Origin: Dryococelus australis
Taxonomy: Eukaryota; Arthropoda; Insecta; Phasmatodea; Phasmatidae
DNA: 64,000 nucleotides
Assembly (NCBI GenBank): GCA_029891345.1
Contig: CM057006.1
Span: forward strand, 45,667,056-45,731,055
Direction of reading: 5' to 3'
Both the position numbers and the translations under genes were made by a program. Below are positions 35,674-47,517 of this stretch, piece by piece. Under the pieces are notes generated by a model. That model had not been told where the DNA came from. It searched no databases and saw only the letters and a program-made list of their open reading frames with translations. Each line of letters starts with the position of its first letter. Within the stretch, counting starts at the first letter, position 1.

Positions 35674-36431
35674 AAGTTTGATGCAAAGTTCATTAACGAT
35701 GTTCCTTTCTAGCACATTTTCGAAACGAACAGGAACTCATTCCTGCAAATTTTTCGAACCAAACTAGAATCAATCTTTGACGTGGCAATTGATTTTGAAT
35801 CAAACCCGAACATAACCTTAAAGTTCAGGTACGGTTCAAAATTCAAAAGTTTGACCCATCTCTAATTATTGGTTCCCAAGTACTGCCAACAAAATTATTA
35901 TATAGATCAAATTATTTTAATAGTTATAAATAATTTTTTACTATTCCAAAATAAGAATAAGCTCACCTGTTTATAGTAAATACAACTACTTTAAAATAAA
36001 AGTCCAATGAAATATCCATGTCTGTTCTCCCCAAGGGTCTGAAGTAAACTGCTGTTACTTAAATGTACAATATGAATTTATTCATCTTAAAATTAATAAC
36101 TGCACTAAATACATAAAGTCTGTGGGCATGTGTGTGAAAACTTTTGAAGAATTGGAGGGTTGGAGACCCTTTTTCTCCGACTGCACCGCTGACAGGAGAT
36201 AAAAAAAAGTGTGCCTACAGTACTCAGGGATGCATAACAGACATGCACAAAGGAAAAAAAAAAATTTCTTCCTGATAGCAATTATTTATTTAAAATGTAA
36301 TTATTTGTTACGTTGCGACTGCTGTATAAATATGTTGTCAAGTTTGTACTTAACGAACAAAAGACACACGTACATCCCACTACATACCTGACAATTAGCA
36401 ATAACAGACAGGCCTTCCCCCATATATAGAT

Positions 36432-36456
36432 AGATGGTTCACAATAAAGTGAGCAC
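36432..36456 (+). repeat. Left-type terminal repeat of the 'GTGAGCAC' family
   Basis: 'agatggttcacaataaagtg' plus 'agcac' matches the left end of the complete small element at 46275-46705 and is the inverse of the right ends at 40963-41000, 41178-41205 and 63009-63036. It has no nearby partner to its right until 41 kb. Confidence 0.6.
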
Positions 36457-36881
36457 TCTTGAAATCAACTTTTGAAAAATAAAAAATAAAATAAAAGTCA
36501 GTAACTGCATACACTTTAACGTAAGAATTGACAGCAATACTCCCGGTAAGTAGGCAACGAATTAGGAAAAGTCGTTCCAGGTCTTAACATCTCACTAGAC
36601 ATAACTTTAAACATTAATGGCACCCGAAATTCATCACTTTTCTATTAGTTTGCACAAATAAGAATAAAATAGCTCAACAATAACATATTTGTATTTCTAA
36701 CAAATTAATAACATAATTTAGCCAATGCATTATTTCAAATTATAGGGTCACTGGTTTGTTACTAGTTTTTTTTTAAGTCTTTCCCATTCCAGTATACAAA
36801 TGCTCTGAATCCAGCGAATTTATGTGGGAGTTCCTGTTCCATTCCCTGGTTAGTTTACATAAATGTCTTGAACAACTTGGG

Positions 36882-37045
36882 GGCCGCAATGATGTAGTGG
36901 TCAAACTACTCACCTTCCACCTCAGTGAACCAGGTTCGTTTCCCAGGAGTGTCGCTTCTGGATGTACACACGAAGGAATCTTGCCGGATGGGAGGAAAAA
37001 TTTTCCCCCTCAGGAAACCGGACGGGATCAGGAAAAATATCACGT
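36882..37045 (+). mobile_element. tRNA-derived SINE
   Basis: It has a tRNA-like head, 'gggggccgcaatgatgtagt', with an A-box-like segment and a B-box 'ggttcgtttcc' at 36933-36943. A body follows containing 'gtcgcttctggatgtacaca' and 'gaatcttgccgg', then 'aaattttccccctcaggaaa'. It belongs to the same general family as the SINE at 61849-62080. It ends next to the hAT pseudogene. Confidence 0.72.
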
Positions 37046-37166
37046 ATGTGTCAAAATGATAACTGTATTGACAATTCATTAAAAAAAATAGCAAATTAAG
37101 TTTGTTAAATGTACTAGTATACAACCATTGGTACTATGTATTTATTTTTTAACTAGCACTTTATAT

Positions 37167-39191
37167 TTATATTTCTTCCCTGTTTTGATGAAGAAGTATT
37201 AGTTCTTCAACATGGTCTGTTGGGAGCCTTTCTCTGTGTTCTGCGACAATGTTGCCTGCAGAAGTTAACACCCTCTCACTGGAGGCTTCAGTAGCAGGGA
37301 TTCCCAAGTACTGTCGAGCCATCTTGGCCAACAGCGGGAATGGTGACTGGCCTTTTTCTTTCCACCACTTGAGTGGACAGTGTGTTCTTAATATTGTTGG
37401 GCTTTTAAGGTACTCTTCTACTTCTTGATTTACTGTAGGCTGTTGCAATGAAGCCATTTCCTCAAATTCTGACCAAAATGATGCACTGGAACTGGCAGAT
37501 TCCATATCAGGAAGGTGTTCTCGGAACAATTGAAAATAAAATGTACTTATTACGATTACAGCCTAAATAAACTTTTATCCAAATAAAAACTTTTGCAGCA
37601 TATTACATTTATAAATGATTTAAAAAATATAATTGAAACATGTTTGAAAAAGGTGGACTGCAAGAAATAGAAACTTCACTGAAATATTTGCAGTGTGCAT
37701 TCCACACGTGGTATTGCAAAATTTCTGACTTTGAAACAATTCCTTATTATGTAAGTAGATAAAAGTGTTATTTGTTTTAAAAATAACTTACCGATTTTGC
37801 ATGCTCTTTGTGGGATTTTCGACTTCAAGTGTTCCACTCCCAGCTGCTTTTTTGTCTTGTGGTACAACACTTTTAAAACGTGGAGCCAGCAACATACCAG
37901 AGAAGTATGGTTCTTTACGTTCATACACAGGAAATCTTGTTTTAATGGAAAGCATAAGTTGTTTGGGAAACAACATCTGAAGAAGGCAATATGAAGTGGT
38001 TAGCAATGTACCTCTCCAGTGAAGACTTCAGTACAGTACTGGGATAACCATTGAAATTGTTGGTGTTTTGTCACCACACAACTCTGTTGTAGCTCGATGC
38101 ATGGGTTGTAAAATGTTAACATATCCTTCAACCAGTCGCCATTCTGAAACTGTCAAATTATCCATTTTGTTTTGGAGAGAAATATGACGAGATATTGAAT
38201 CCTTGCAAGCAAGTAGTCGTTCAAGCATAATATATAAGGAATTCTACAGTGTTTCACAGTCTTGAATGAGTTTAAGCACAGCCTGGCCTAAAGATTCTTG
38301 GATCTTGTGCAACTCCCCAGAAGCTTTTGCACAGTGCTTATAATGTCCTATAAGGGAATGAACTTTTGTAAACATGGGAGCCATTGCAGTAGTATTTTGC
38401 TTTGCATCATTTAGTGCAAGTTGCAATGTATGGGCAAAACAATGCAACTGTTCAAACTTTATGGCACACAAGGATATGCCGAGTAAAATGTTACTCCCAT
38501 TATCAGTGACAGCATAAAATGGATTGGATAAATTATTTAGTTTCCACTCTTGTAATACGTCGTTTATTCTTTCTCCAATTGCAGCTCCAGTGTGGCCACC
38601 AGGAAAGTGGTATCCACCCAAGCAATACTTCAGGGAAAATGATTCGTAAATAAAATGACAAGTGCTCGACATGTAAGCAGCACTGCTGCCTGATGTCCAC
38701 ATATCAAAGGTGAATAACATCGACAAAACAGAATCACATGCTGCAAGTGCTTGTGACATTGTTTCACTCAGTTTGCGTTTAGTATTATTGTACAAATCAG
38801 GGATCACTTTACGAGAGAAGGTGGCATGTAAACGTACTTTGTACAGAAGCTGAGCAGTACCCATAATATTCCTAAACTTCCGGTTTTCCACTACACTGTA
38901 CAGCAAAAAACTGTCTGCAATCCATTCACCAATAGCATTTGTGAGTTTGACAGCACGTGGATGATCAGAAGACCATTTGATAGTTTCTTGTATTGTTAGT
39001 TGTTTAATGCTGCTGCCAGATTTCGTCCCCAACTCTGCTGTTGCCACTTTTAAAATGGAAACCTTCTTTACTTCATCAAAACCTTGTTTTAATGCAGGAT
39101 GCTGGTTCAAGTGCCTCAGAAGCCCAGACGTACTCCCACGCTCACAGTGTAACACCTTCCTGCAAGATACACGTTCATAGAATTTCCACAA
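37167..39191 (-). pseudogene. BED-type hAT transposase (ZBED-like), pseudogene
   Basis: At the N-terminus, 'RGSTSGLLRHLNQHPA' is the second half of a BED zinc finger. It may be joined by an intron or deletion, because 'tatcttgcag' precedes 'KVLHCERG'. Next come 'FRNIMG', 'MLFTFDMWTSGSSAAYMSS' and 'GAAIGERINDVLQEW', with 'AVTDNGSNI' holding the second catalytic Asp, and 'HCFAHTLQLAL'. A TAG at 38244-38246 replaces the conserved Trp codon of the 'RWNS' motif, and the same frame then continues to a TGA near 38028. After further breaks, 'SIKTRFPVYE' and 'APRFK' remain. The C-terminal dimerisation domain (37167-37529) is intact: 'LKWWKE', 'YLGIPATEASSERVLTSAGN' and 'HVEELILLHQN'. Flanking terminal repeats were not identified with confidence. 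Confidence 0.9.
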
Positions 39192-39987
39192 GCCTAATTA
39201 ATTTTTTACTGTTTATCTACGTATCTCAGTTTTCCATTTGCAACCGAACTACTACAATAACAATGTAAAGAAAGTAAGATCAAGTAAACAATATGCAAAG
39301 AAAAAAAATTAATAAAATTCTTGCTATAGATAAGTTAAACAAGTACACTTCGCTTGGAGATAAGTGAAAAGAGTTTGACTCCTCAATGAGTAAGGATTTC
39401 TTTAATTTGTTCTATGGTTTTTCTGGATCACCATGGTTGAAAACGTACGTCACGGGATGCACCACTCGGTATGTCTAACATCTTTGACTAACCAAAACAA
39501 AAATATTGCATTCTTTAATGGCATTTACTTTAAGGTTGTATTCAATTTTGACGAAAGCAAAACTAACTTATTAGCATTGTATTTAATAAATGTGTGTGTA
39601 ATTGATTTGATAAAGTGGAGAATTTCTTCGTGTTTTTTTATCATGTATCTATGATCATTCATTGATGTTAAATTACCAATCATAATACTGACTTTCGATT
39701 AGTACAATCTTACATAGCATGCATGTGAACAAAAAAAAGTTACGAAAAGTTTATAAAAATATATCAACTGAAAGGCGGAAAACAAATAGCATACATTAAT
39801 GGTGTTTACTGTTTACATAAATGTGCAAACGATTTACAATGAAGATTTTTCGGAAAAAATGTAAATCTGCAATTAGGTAAATAATACAAAGGAAAATACC
39901 ATTTAAAGTGTTGGAGAATACGCACAAGAATTTGTTTAAGCTTGACAGGAAGAGAAATACTGTTTTATCTGCTCATAGGAAACATCA

Positions 39988-40123
39988 TATTTAGGAATGT
40001 GCATTAACCACAATTTTCCCAAAAATTTCGGGAGTCAGCTAATTCTTGCCCAACATTTCGGGAAAGACATTTTCCTGACTTTATTCCCGAAGGTTCGGGA
40101 TCCCGCACATCCCTACTAAATAT
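39988..40123. mobile_element. Small MITE, about 135 bp, hAT-like ends
   Basis: The left end 'atatttaggaatgtgc' and the inverted right end ('gcacatccctactaaatat') form an imperfect inverted repeat around an interior with repeated 'ttcggga' and 'tcccgaa' words. The ends resemble 'TAGGGATGTGC', seen in hAT-derived MITEs. It lies about 800 bp from the hAT pseudogene but its ends need not be related to it. Confidence 0.65.
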
Positions 40124-40962
40124 CTGTTTATTCCAATGACGGGTGTTATGACGTTTCAATGACAGTAGGAGTCTTTGACACAGAATGCGGTGAAGATGGC
40201 CAAGGTGTACAGAATGTGACAAAGACAAGGTAGTTGGAGATGACCTTCGGCACAAGGAGAACAGTGAGAACCAAGGAGCCGAGAAGGTGACACGAGCGTG
40301 TGGTGAAGAAACAAAACAGACTGGCATTATGGGGAATGCGGCCCCGCAATTTATATTCTGGCCGGCGCACCCTGGCTGGAGTTGGAGGGGGGGGGGGGGG
40401 TAGATGAGACGCAGATCCACTTAGCGTGTGACATCAGTGGCCGGCGCTGGATCCAGGTTCATGAATCAGCAATCATACTATTGGTGTCAACTGGCAGCGC
40501 ACTGGAGTACTTGGATGATCTGGATGCATAGCTTCGGTGACTCGGCGGGTGAATAATACAATCTGGCATTGGAACATCCGTCCTTTTGCCTCGGGTAGAC
40601 AGTACAATTCCCGAGATCTCGTGATGTGTGGCAACAATCAAACTCCGTGGAATCGAGTGGCAAAGGCACGCGCACTGATGAGGGGAAGTTGATTAATCAA
40701 TGTTGAAAAGATGTCTGTGTCAAATTTGAACCTTGGAAAATAGTAAACAACACATCATCAGTGTCCACAAAAAGATATTATTTACTGAAATTAATGTGTA
40801 CGTATTTACAGTGTACTCTACAATACATTATCACACATTGCATTCTTATGTAAATAAATACAGCGGACTTCTGAAAAGCTGATAAAACATATGCCACACG
40901 GCAGTGTTTACACTGAGATACAGAAGAAGGATACCCAACAGGCTGAAAGTAGAAAATAAGCA
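40124..40962. other. Unassigned, locally GC-rich
   Basis: The block 40160-40690 is much richer in GC than its surroundings and has a G run near 40388. It may be an unrecognised transposon or LTR. Frames of up to 138 codons here resemble no family. Confidence 0.4.
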
Positions 40963-41000
40963 GTGCTTTCAAAACTGCTCACTTTACCATGGACAGCCTT
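40963..41000 (-). repeat. Right-type terminal repeat of the 'GTGAGCAC' family
   Basis: 'ctgctcactttaccatggac' followed by 'agcctt' is the inverse of the left-type end at 36432-36456. With that end it would enclose 4.57 kb containing the hAT pseudogene. Confidence 0.6.
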
Positions 41001-41125
41001 TAGTCCACTAAATAGAGGGTTCACTGTATTTGAATTTACTAACAAGATGACACAATTAATTCCAAAACCATGTGCATCTCTTATTCTTCTCGGTATTCCA
41101 GTATTTCATTATGTACTTTCTATTA

Positions 41126-41205
41126 AAGACTATTCATAGAGGATAAAAAAGGTTAAAAGTAAAAATGGATTTGAAAGTGCTCACTTTACTGTAAATGGTC
41201 TATAA
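41126..41205. mobile_element. Very short element of the 'GTGAGCAC' family
   Basis: A decayed left end 'agactattcatagaggat' faces a clear right end 'gtgctcactttactgtaaat' plus 'ggtctata' only 80 bp away. The size suggests an internally deleted copy. A similar arrangement is seen near 62897-63036. Confidence 0.45.
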
Positions 41206-41886
41206 CTACAATTTTCTTCCCACTTTCTTCAAATGCTATCTCTTAACCCTTCCATTTTATAAAATGTTTTGTTCTATTCATTTTTAAGTGTAACTTTACA
41301 CTTAATAGTTCTTTTTTATTCACAGTTCCAATGTCATAAAAAACTATTCACAATTTATTTTAGTAATTTTTCACTGCTAAATGTTAACCTCACACCCCTA
41401 AACTCACTCACTAACATCTCTTGGCATAGAAACTTAATTTCAACTAATTGTATTCTACAAGTTTTGAATTGATTTGAAATTATGCACACTACTTACTTAT
41501 GAAGTGGACATGAAATACATACAAATTATAGTCCTAATCAGTGTAAAAACTTATATTAGTCCCAATAAAATTTCACAAGGAGCTAATTACTGACCTGAAC
41601 TTAAATAGCAAGAAATGAAAAATAACTTACTGTACACAGAAAATAAAAAATATTTTAGTTATAGAGAGTAACATTTCAGTTATCTTTACATAACAAATTT
41701 AAAAAGATTCTTCCACACAGTCCCCACCATTGTGGTCAAGAATAAACTTTGTTTACAACTCTATATTGTCATAAAAGTAACAAATATATAACCACATCCC
41801 TAGAATTACTAATCAGCATTGTAAGTGAAATGTGTTGCTTTCACACAAACTACTACCTGAAGGACCATTTTGCTGAAAGTACTTAC

Positions 41887-42099
41887 CACTTCGACATTTT
41901 GCCAATTCATTATTTAACCTATCCACTTCGATCTCCAACTTTTTTACATTTTCTTCGTGCTTTTTGCAATTGTAGTCCGTCTTCCACAATTCAGATTCCA
42001 GTGTTTTGCACTTTTTTTCTCCATATTTGATCAGTTCCAACAATTCTTTGTGACCTTCTGCAACATCTCCCAATTTTGATTCTTCATCAAGTATTGTCT
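41887..42099 (-). CDS. Tpr: TPR/Megator-like protein, internal exon
   Basis: This is a 213-nt exon with a 'ttttttctccag' acceptor and an 'AGTG|GTAAGT' donor. Two bases (AG) complete the split Gln codon. Seventy codons follow ('TILDEESKLGDVAEGHKELL' onward), and one base G joins AA of the next exon to give Glu. The pattern of a short acidic linker, then 'ELLELIK', then a long coiled coil mirrors the '[22 protein letters not shown]' segment that I recall in vertebrate TPR. The next exon lies 24.4 kb away; that intron contains the LTR retrotransposon and the hAT pseudogene. Confidence 0.9.
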
Positions 42100-42556
42100 C
42101 TGGAGAAAAAAACAGAATAAAAACATTGCATTATTACTGATATGGAATTTTACTGCCAGATGAAATGAAAAGAAATTTTACTTACACACACAAACAACCA
42201 GACATACAAAAAAGAGACACAAGCAGACATACAGACACACAAACACATAAAAACTAAATGTGATCATCTATAGCAGAATAAAACTGCATGCAAAAATAAA
42301 ACATATACAACAAAGTAACAAACAAGAAAGTTTTCTTAAAACCACAATAAACTGCAGAACGAGTACAAAAATAACTCTTAAAATATTTTCTGTCCAGTCT
42401 CCAAAATATATATAAAAAATCCAGAAATCATTGTTATAAAAAATAAACAAAACTAGACAATTGAGGGGGTATTCTGGTATCCTGCACAAAAATCATGAAA
42501 AAACAATTGCAAAATAAATTATAACACACAAAAATAAATAACTGAAACACTGACAA

Positions 42557-43137
42557 CTTATACAGAATGATTCACGTGGAGTTTCCGACCACTCACAGGG
42601 CTTATTCCAAACATCATTTAGAGCAAAATATGTCATATAAATGTGGGTCCTATTCCCAATATATACCGAGAAATTTGACAATCAGCAGATTGAACCATTC
42701 ATTTTCCTGGGATGCTTGAATGGTGTAGTGTACCTATATTTTTTGCAAGAAATGCTGCTGTTATATGACGATATTCTGTTAGCAGTGAGATGATGATCTT
42801 CCAGAATGATGGAGCATCTCCTCACTTCCACCATGCTGTGGTTGAACACTTAAATGTGCATTTCCCTGAGAGATATATAGGACGAGGCAGTTTTCACACC
42901 TGGACTCCTCGACAGCCAAATCTATCACCACTAGATTATTGCGTATGGGGATGGATGAAGGATACTGTTTACCAAAGGATTCCACAAACATGTGAGGAAT
43001 TACTTGCACGTATCATACATGCCACAACAGAAATCAAAGACAGCTGTGTGAAGCTACATAGAGCAACATGTGTGGTTCATAAGCATGCGACCATTAGTAT
43101 GAAAGTCAACGGAATAAGTTTTGAACATCTTTTGTAA
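42557..43137 (+). pseudogene. Mariner-like element: 5' terminal repeat joined to C-terminal transposase half
   Basis: A terminal-repeat-like 'tatacagaatgattcacgtg' at 42557 is followed within about 130 bp by the C-terminal half of a mariner-like transposase. That half reads 'IEPFIFLG' and 'LNGVVYLYFLQEMLL', with a stop and shift near 42795, then 'MIFQNDGASPHFHHAVVEHL' (second catalytic Asp), 'RQPNLSPLDYCVWGWMKD' (third Asp), and the final 'FEHLL' before TAA at 43135-43137. The N-terminal DNA-binding half is absent, so the copy is internally deleted. No right terminal repeat was found. Confidence 0.82.
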
Positions 43138-46100
43138 GCTTGTTAGATGCAATTGTGATGATGCTCAACTATAAAAGATATGGTCTGATAATATGTCACT
43201 GTATTTACTTCTGAAAGACTTATTATTTTATTCGCCATTTTTCAAATGTTTTCAATTATACTGTAAATATTTGTATATCAAGATCACAGAAATAAAATCC
43301 ACCACACTAACAAACTGGTATAACTGAAAATCACACATATAATTAGTTGAACTTCCTTGAAATACACGCAAATATGTAACAAAAGAATGACATGTAGAAT
43401 TATTAATATAGTCCATTCACGCTTTCTTCAGCCTTTTGGAATAAAACCTTTGAAAAATTACCTTAGGTGTAACATGTCAACCTGGTTTGTTCAATCACTT
43501 GTATTCCACAAATACACAACACTATATTTTTTTAATGAAACTGTTCTTAATATCTTCTATAAATTATAATATTTATTTTGTATAATATACTAATTAAAAA
43601 CCGCAGGAGCAGCGGTGTATTGGCAATGGTTAGTAATAAATAGTTCTCAATTCAAATATTATTTCAACATAGTTTTTTTTGTATGCTCTTTGTAAATTAC
43701 ATATTGCTATTGAAATATTTCAACATTTAGGTAGCCCCGATAGAAACATATTTCATTGTTACAGTTAAAAATAACAGCGCAAAATAATGTGCGTAGACGG
43801 TAGTGACATGATGTTTGTTTTTTCGACAGATGAAACTGTCGGATGGGCTGTCACTCTCTCTCGGGAAATTTCCCATTGCTATTAAGCAGGATTATCATAC
43901 ATGTTTAAAATTGTAGCATATTTTGTACTTATTACAGCAAAATAATGATTTTTGAATCTGGAATTTACAACTGAAAAGAGATTTTATTGTTTAAATACCT
44001 ATTATGTGTTATTTAGATGTGATAATGCATCGCATACAAATCCAGCAGGTTGCCAGAAGTGGTGTGGGAAAGAGAATCTAGAATTTGATAATCCAGTTTT
44101 TATATGGCCTTACGACTGACAGCGATGTGGTGACATGTCAATGATACGGCGTGTACCAAACCTCGTGCGAAACCCTCCCTGCCAACTATGACCCTGTACA
44201 CCCCCCGACTAGGCCTCTGCGGATAGCCCCTATATCTCCAGCCAGATCGCCCATCCCCAACATCTCCCCGCTTAAATATAATTTTATTCTTTTGGCACCC
44301 ATACATCCAGGGACAGCGGGCGTCCCACCTGTTGGCAGCCCTAGTTGTGAGAAAGATTGAACTCCCTGGGCAGGATACAATCTCAGTGCCCCTCAATTTG
44401 GGGTTTTTGACTCCCCTCTCTTCCGACGAACACAAGAAGGTGGTCAGTGTATTAACCTCTTTCCCACAGAAAGAGGGACGTGCATCAAGATGATTGTGGT
44501 GACGTCACCCAAGTAGGTGGAATAGGTCAATGTCAAGATGGTAGAGAAACCAAGGTCAAGGACAACCAAGATGGTGGTAGTTACATCATCCATTATGGCA
44601 GATTTATCCTTCAATCCTTTGCCTGCAGCCATTGTCCTCGAACGTACTATTCCTATCAACTCTCTAACACAGTAGTGACATTTTAATGGATTATATCCAT
44701 TTTACAGATTTTTAACTCTCTAGAAAATCCAAATGCAGACTAGAAATGGAATTTTAAAACATTTTGCTCAAAGTGGCGACACTAGCGCCCACAGTGATGA
44801 ATGTCATTTTCACTGATGCAATTGTTTGAAAGATTCTTATGGCGAAGGTAGATAATTAAGAAAATATTTTGGACATATGCCATTGTTTCAATAGTGTATG
44901 TCCTAAATATTTTTCTTAATTATTCACTGGCACAGGTATACAGTTATCTACATATTCTGTTCCTTGCTGTATGACAACATGCAAAGGCCAAGGCCATTAT
45001 TGAAAAGAATCTTTGCGCGAATTGCAGTTTTTACACATGAAATCCGAATTTGGTGACAGTGTTTTGCGTTTGGCATTGATATCACAATGGTGATGAAACT
45101 AAAATTATCGCAGATACAGTATAAGTGCGAGAGGAGAAAAGAATTAACATGGTTTGTACATTCCAAACCAAAACTACATGAAATATGTGAACGTCTTCAT
45201 ATCCACTATTTTTCTGTAATTTGCCATTTTTTTAATTCCAAGGATTTTATACAATTTAACCCCATGATTCTAGGATTTTACAGGATTTTTATATACAGGA
45301 ACCAGGATTTCAGCTTCAGGGCTGGTGGCAGCCCTGAATATCATACACAGTTTAGAACCATAGCAACTACTCCAACAGTGATATCCCAAATAAGAAATGC
45401 TAAATCATCTGGCACTGCTCAGACAGACCCCTAAGCCTTGTGCAGTACAGTTGGGACAAACATCTTCCTGCTAAAAACACTTCATTATGAGAGTAGCACC
45501 TGTACTGTACAACACACAAAACATCTTTAGAAGATCATCAACGTGAATACTGGGCTGTTCCCCAGATGAAGATCCAATGCAACACATAATAAGAGGGTTC
45601 GGATCAATTGGTATGACAATAGGTACCCCCAACATGGCAAAATAAATCTGATGATCCCATTTGAGAATCTAGAAAAGTACTATTAAGTATATGCAAACAA
45701 GCATGTTAATGTGTTGGATCAAATAAGCACTCATCATCACAATTTTCAATATTATACTTAAAAATACAGTCTCTAAATGACATGCCAAATTATCATAAAG
45801 TGCTGATGTTTTGGAAGGAAGGAAAAAACAGTAGGAATAAATAAACCGACCATTAGCAGTAATGACAATATCAAATAGGTGGTGGTTAAGAAATTATGCA
45901 TGAATTACATTTAAAGTAGACTTTTTTAAAAGGTGGTATCTCCACAGTTTTGTGGAAGTATAAATTTTCAGAAATTTAAGATGATGACTGAAAAACTTTA
46001 GGCACTACTGAATAATTGGCACATCCACTGTAAAGGTGCTGGTGACAAATTATACAAACTATTTTCATCCCTGTGATTCCTTCACAGGACCATACTAAGA

Positions 46101-46274
46101 TAAAGAATAATGTGCCTATGAGTCTCATATCAAATACATGTTTATGATACCTTAATGACATACAAATCATTTTTGATGAAAAAATTTCTTCACCTGTAGG
46201 CTGCAAAATGAAACATATTTCTAAACTAACTTATGTTAGTTACAAAAACATAGTGCATAGGCCTGTACATATAA
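43138..46274. other. Unassigned intron sequence with one hairpin
   Basis: Apart from the hairpin at 44853-44922, I recognise nothing. The block 44130-44670 is richer in GC. It carries no gene-like frame. Confidence 0.45.
44853..44922. repeat. 70-bp hairpin
   Basis: 'taattaagaaaatattttgg' plus 'acatatgc' is reflected in 'gtatgtcctaaatattttt' plus 'cttaatta', with arms of about 27 bp, few mismatches and a loop of about 14 bp. This may be a tiny MITE or a precursor-like fold. Confidence 0.75.
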
Positions 46275-46705
46275 AGGCTGTTCATGATAAAATGAGCACT
46301 GTTGAAATGAACCTTAGAAAAAAGTTACTGCCCTGAACGCATATATTTTAATGGGTGGACTGAGTGACATTTGTCCAGTAAAGTTGGTAACAATGAATAG
46401 AAAAGAGTAGCATATTTTAACGTTGAATAAAATGTGTTAGGTAACCATTTGTGATAAATTATTTATTTCGCTTTCTGTTTTTTTATTCTTTCTTTCTTTC
46501 TTCCCCATGCGTTGGAGTGTGAAAATGAGCAGATTTGTATAATATTTACTTTCTTAATAATTTCTCAGTTTTACTTGACCGATGTATGAATAAAGTAATG
46601 AGGCTCATGGCAATATTAATTTTACATAAGGCGGAAAACACTATGTGCATACAAGTAGATCTTAAACAGGGATTTCACTAGTGCTCATTTTGAAGTGAAC
46701 AGCCT
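46275..46705. mobile_element. Complete small element of the 'GTGAGCAC' family
   Basis: The left end 'aggctgttcatgataaaatg' plus 'agcac' is matched by the inverted right end, which reads 'gtgctcattttgaagtgaac' plus 'agcct'. TA dinucleotides flank both sides. The interior of about 380 bp has no coding frame. Other ends of this family occur at 36432, 40963-41000, 41178-41205 and 63009-63036. Confidence 0.78.
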
Positions 46706-46984
46706 ATACTTGTCAGAGTAGGCAGAAATACAAGGATTACCATTTGAGATTGAATTAACAGTTACTCCTGAATCACTTAAGCATTATTCATTTAAAAATC
46801 TTAAAATGGGCAGTTATTTTATATTCTAAATATGTAGTGGATATTAAGAATTTTTAAATAAAATGTGCCTGTCTTACACGAATATCAAAATTAGTACAGC
46901 AGAAACGCCCCCCCCCCCCCTTTTTTAACTACTTATTTGGTACCATTTACTGTTTTTACTGCAATAGTTTCCCTCTTTCTACAG

Positions 46985-47247
46985 TTTCCTGCATTTAATG
47001 AGTTGGGTTGAGGGATTTGGACAGCTCTTTAACAACGAGGTCATGAGAGCCAATGGTGAAATGAGATAAGAATGGAGCAGCACTGTGCTTGCAAGGGCAG
47101 GGGAAATGGAATATTCCTGAGAAAACCTGCAGACCAGTGGCATCATCCAGCACAATTCCCCATTTGCAAAAACCTGGAAGTGACCCAGCCGGGGGTTGAA
47201 CTAGTTCACCTTAGTGGGAAGCGAGCGGTCTAACCACTCAGGCGCCT
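46985..47247 (-). mobile_element. tRNA-derived SINE, nearly full length
   Basis: On the minus strand the head reads 'ggcgcctgagtggttagacc' (A-box region), then a B-box 'gttcaaccccc' (47193-47204), then 'tttttgcaaatgggg', 'tgctggatgatgccactggt' and 'ctgcccttgcaagc', with a tail containing 'tctcatttcacc'. The body matches the SINEs at 61849-62080 and 13679-13850. It lies about 100 bp from a TPR exon. Confidence 0.85.
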
Positions 47248-47342
47248 TTCCTGCATTAAACAACAATTTTTCCAACTACCCTGAAAAAAGTAAAAATAAA
47301 AAGGGGGGGGGGGGGGGTTGATTTAAATGTTTCATTACTTAC

Positions 47343-47517
47343 GTTTATATAACTGTGCAAGATTTTTAAGTTCTTGAATCTCTCTTTCCAGTGCTTCCAC
47401 TTGTCTTATTTGAACTTCCCTTTCCTCTTTTAATCTCAGAGAGAGCTTTTCGATAACTTTATCACCCTTCTCTATTTTTTCTTTCAGATCCTGAATACAC
47501 TGTTGGCGAATGTTTAT
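47343..47517 (-). CDS. Tpr: TPR/Megator-like protein, internal exon
   Basis: This is a 175-nt exon with a strong 'tttactttcag' acceptor and an 'AAAC|GTAAGT' donor. It begins on a codon boundary ('INIRQQCIQDLKEK'), continues as charged coiled coil, and ends 'LKNLAQLYK' plus one base C that joins AG of the next exon to form Gln. The 'NLAQLYK' end corresponds to the 'LSNLYK' segment of vertebrate TPR, which I recall from the family. A SINE lies about 100 bp away on the 5' intron side in coordinate terms (46985-47247). Confidence 0.88.

Larger units (their letters stand above)
17500..41886 (-). other. 24.4-kb intron of the TPR-like gene
   Basis: This is the intron between the 'GTAAGT' donor at 41886 and the 'ttttcag' acceptor at 17500. 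It carries, in order: a 14-kb Gypsy-type element on the opposite strand to the host gene, a nested pogo-type transposon, an IS630/Tc1-superfamily relic, a MITE, a SINE and a BED/hAT pseudogene. The other introns are 9.8, 3.3, 5.2 and 7.5 kb. No exon-like tract of TPR was seen inside. Confidence 0.88.

Noticed and set aside
35720-35870. Possible right end of a hAT element ('gacccatctctaa')
   Set aside because: No matching left end was found and the signal is a single short terminal motif.
40004-40420. 138-codon minus-strand open frame
   Set aside because: It overlaps the small MITE at 39988-40123 and a G run, with no domain resemblance.
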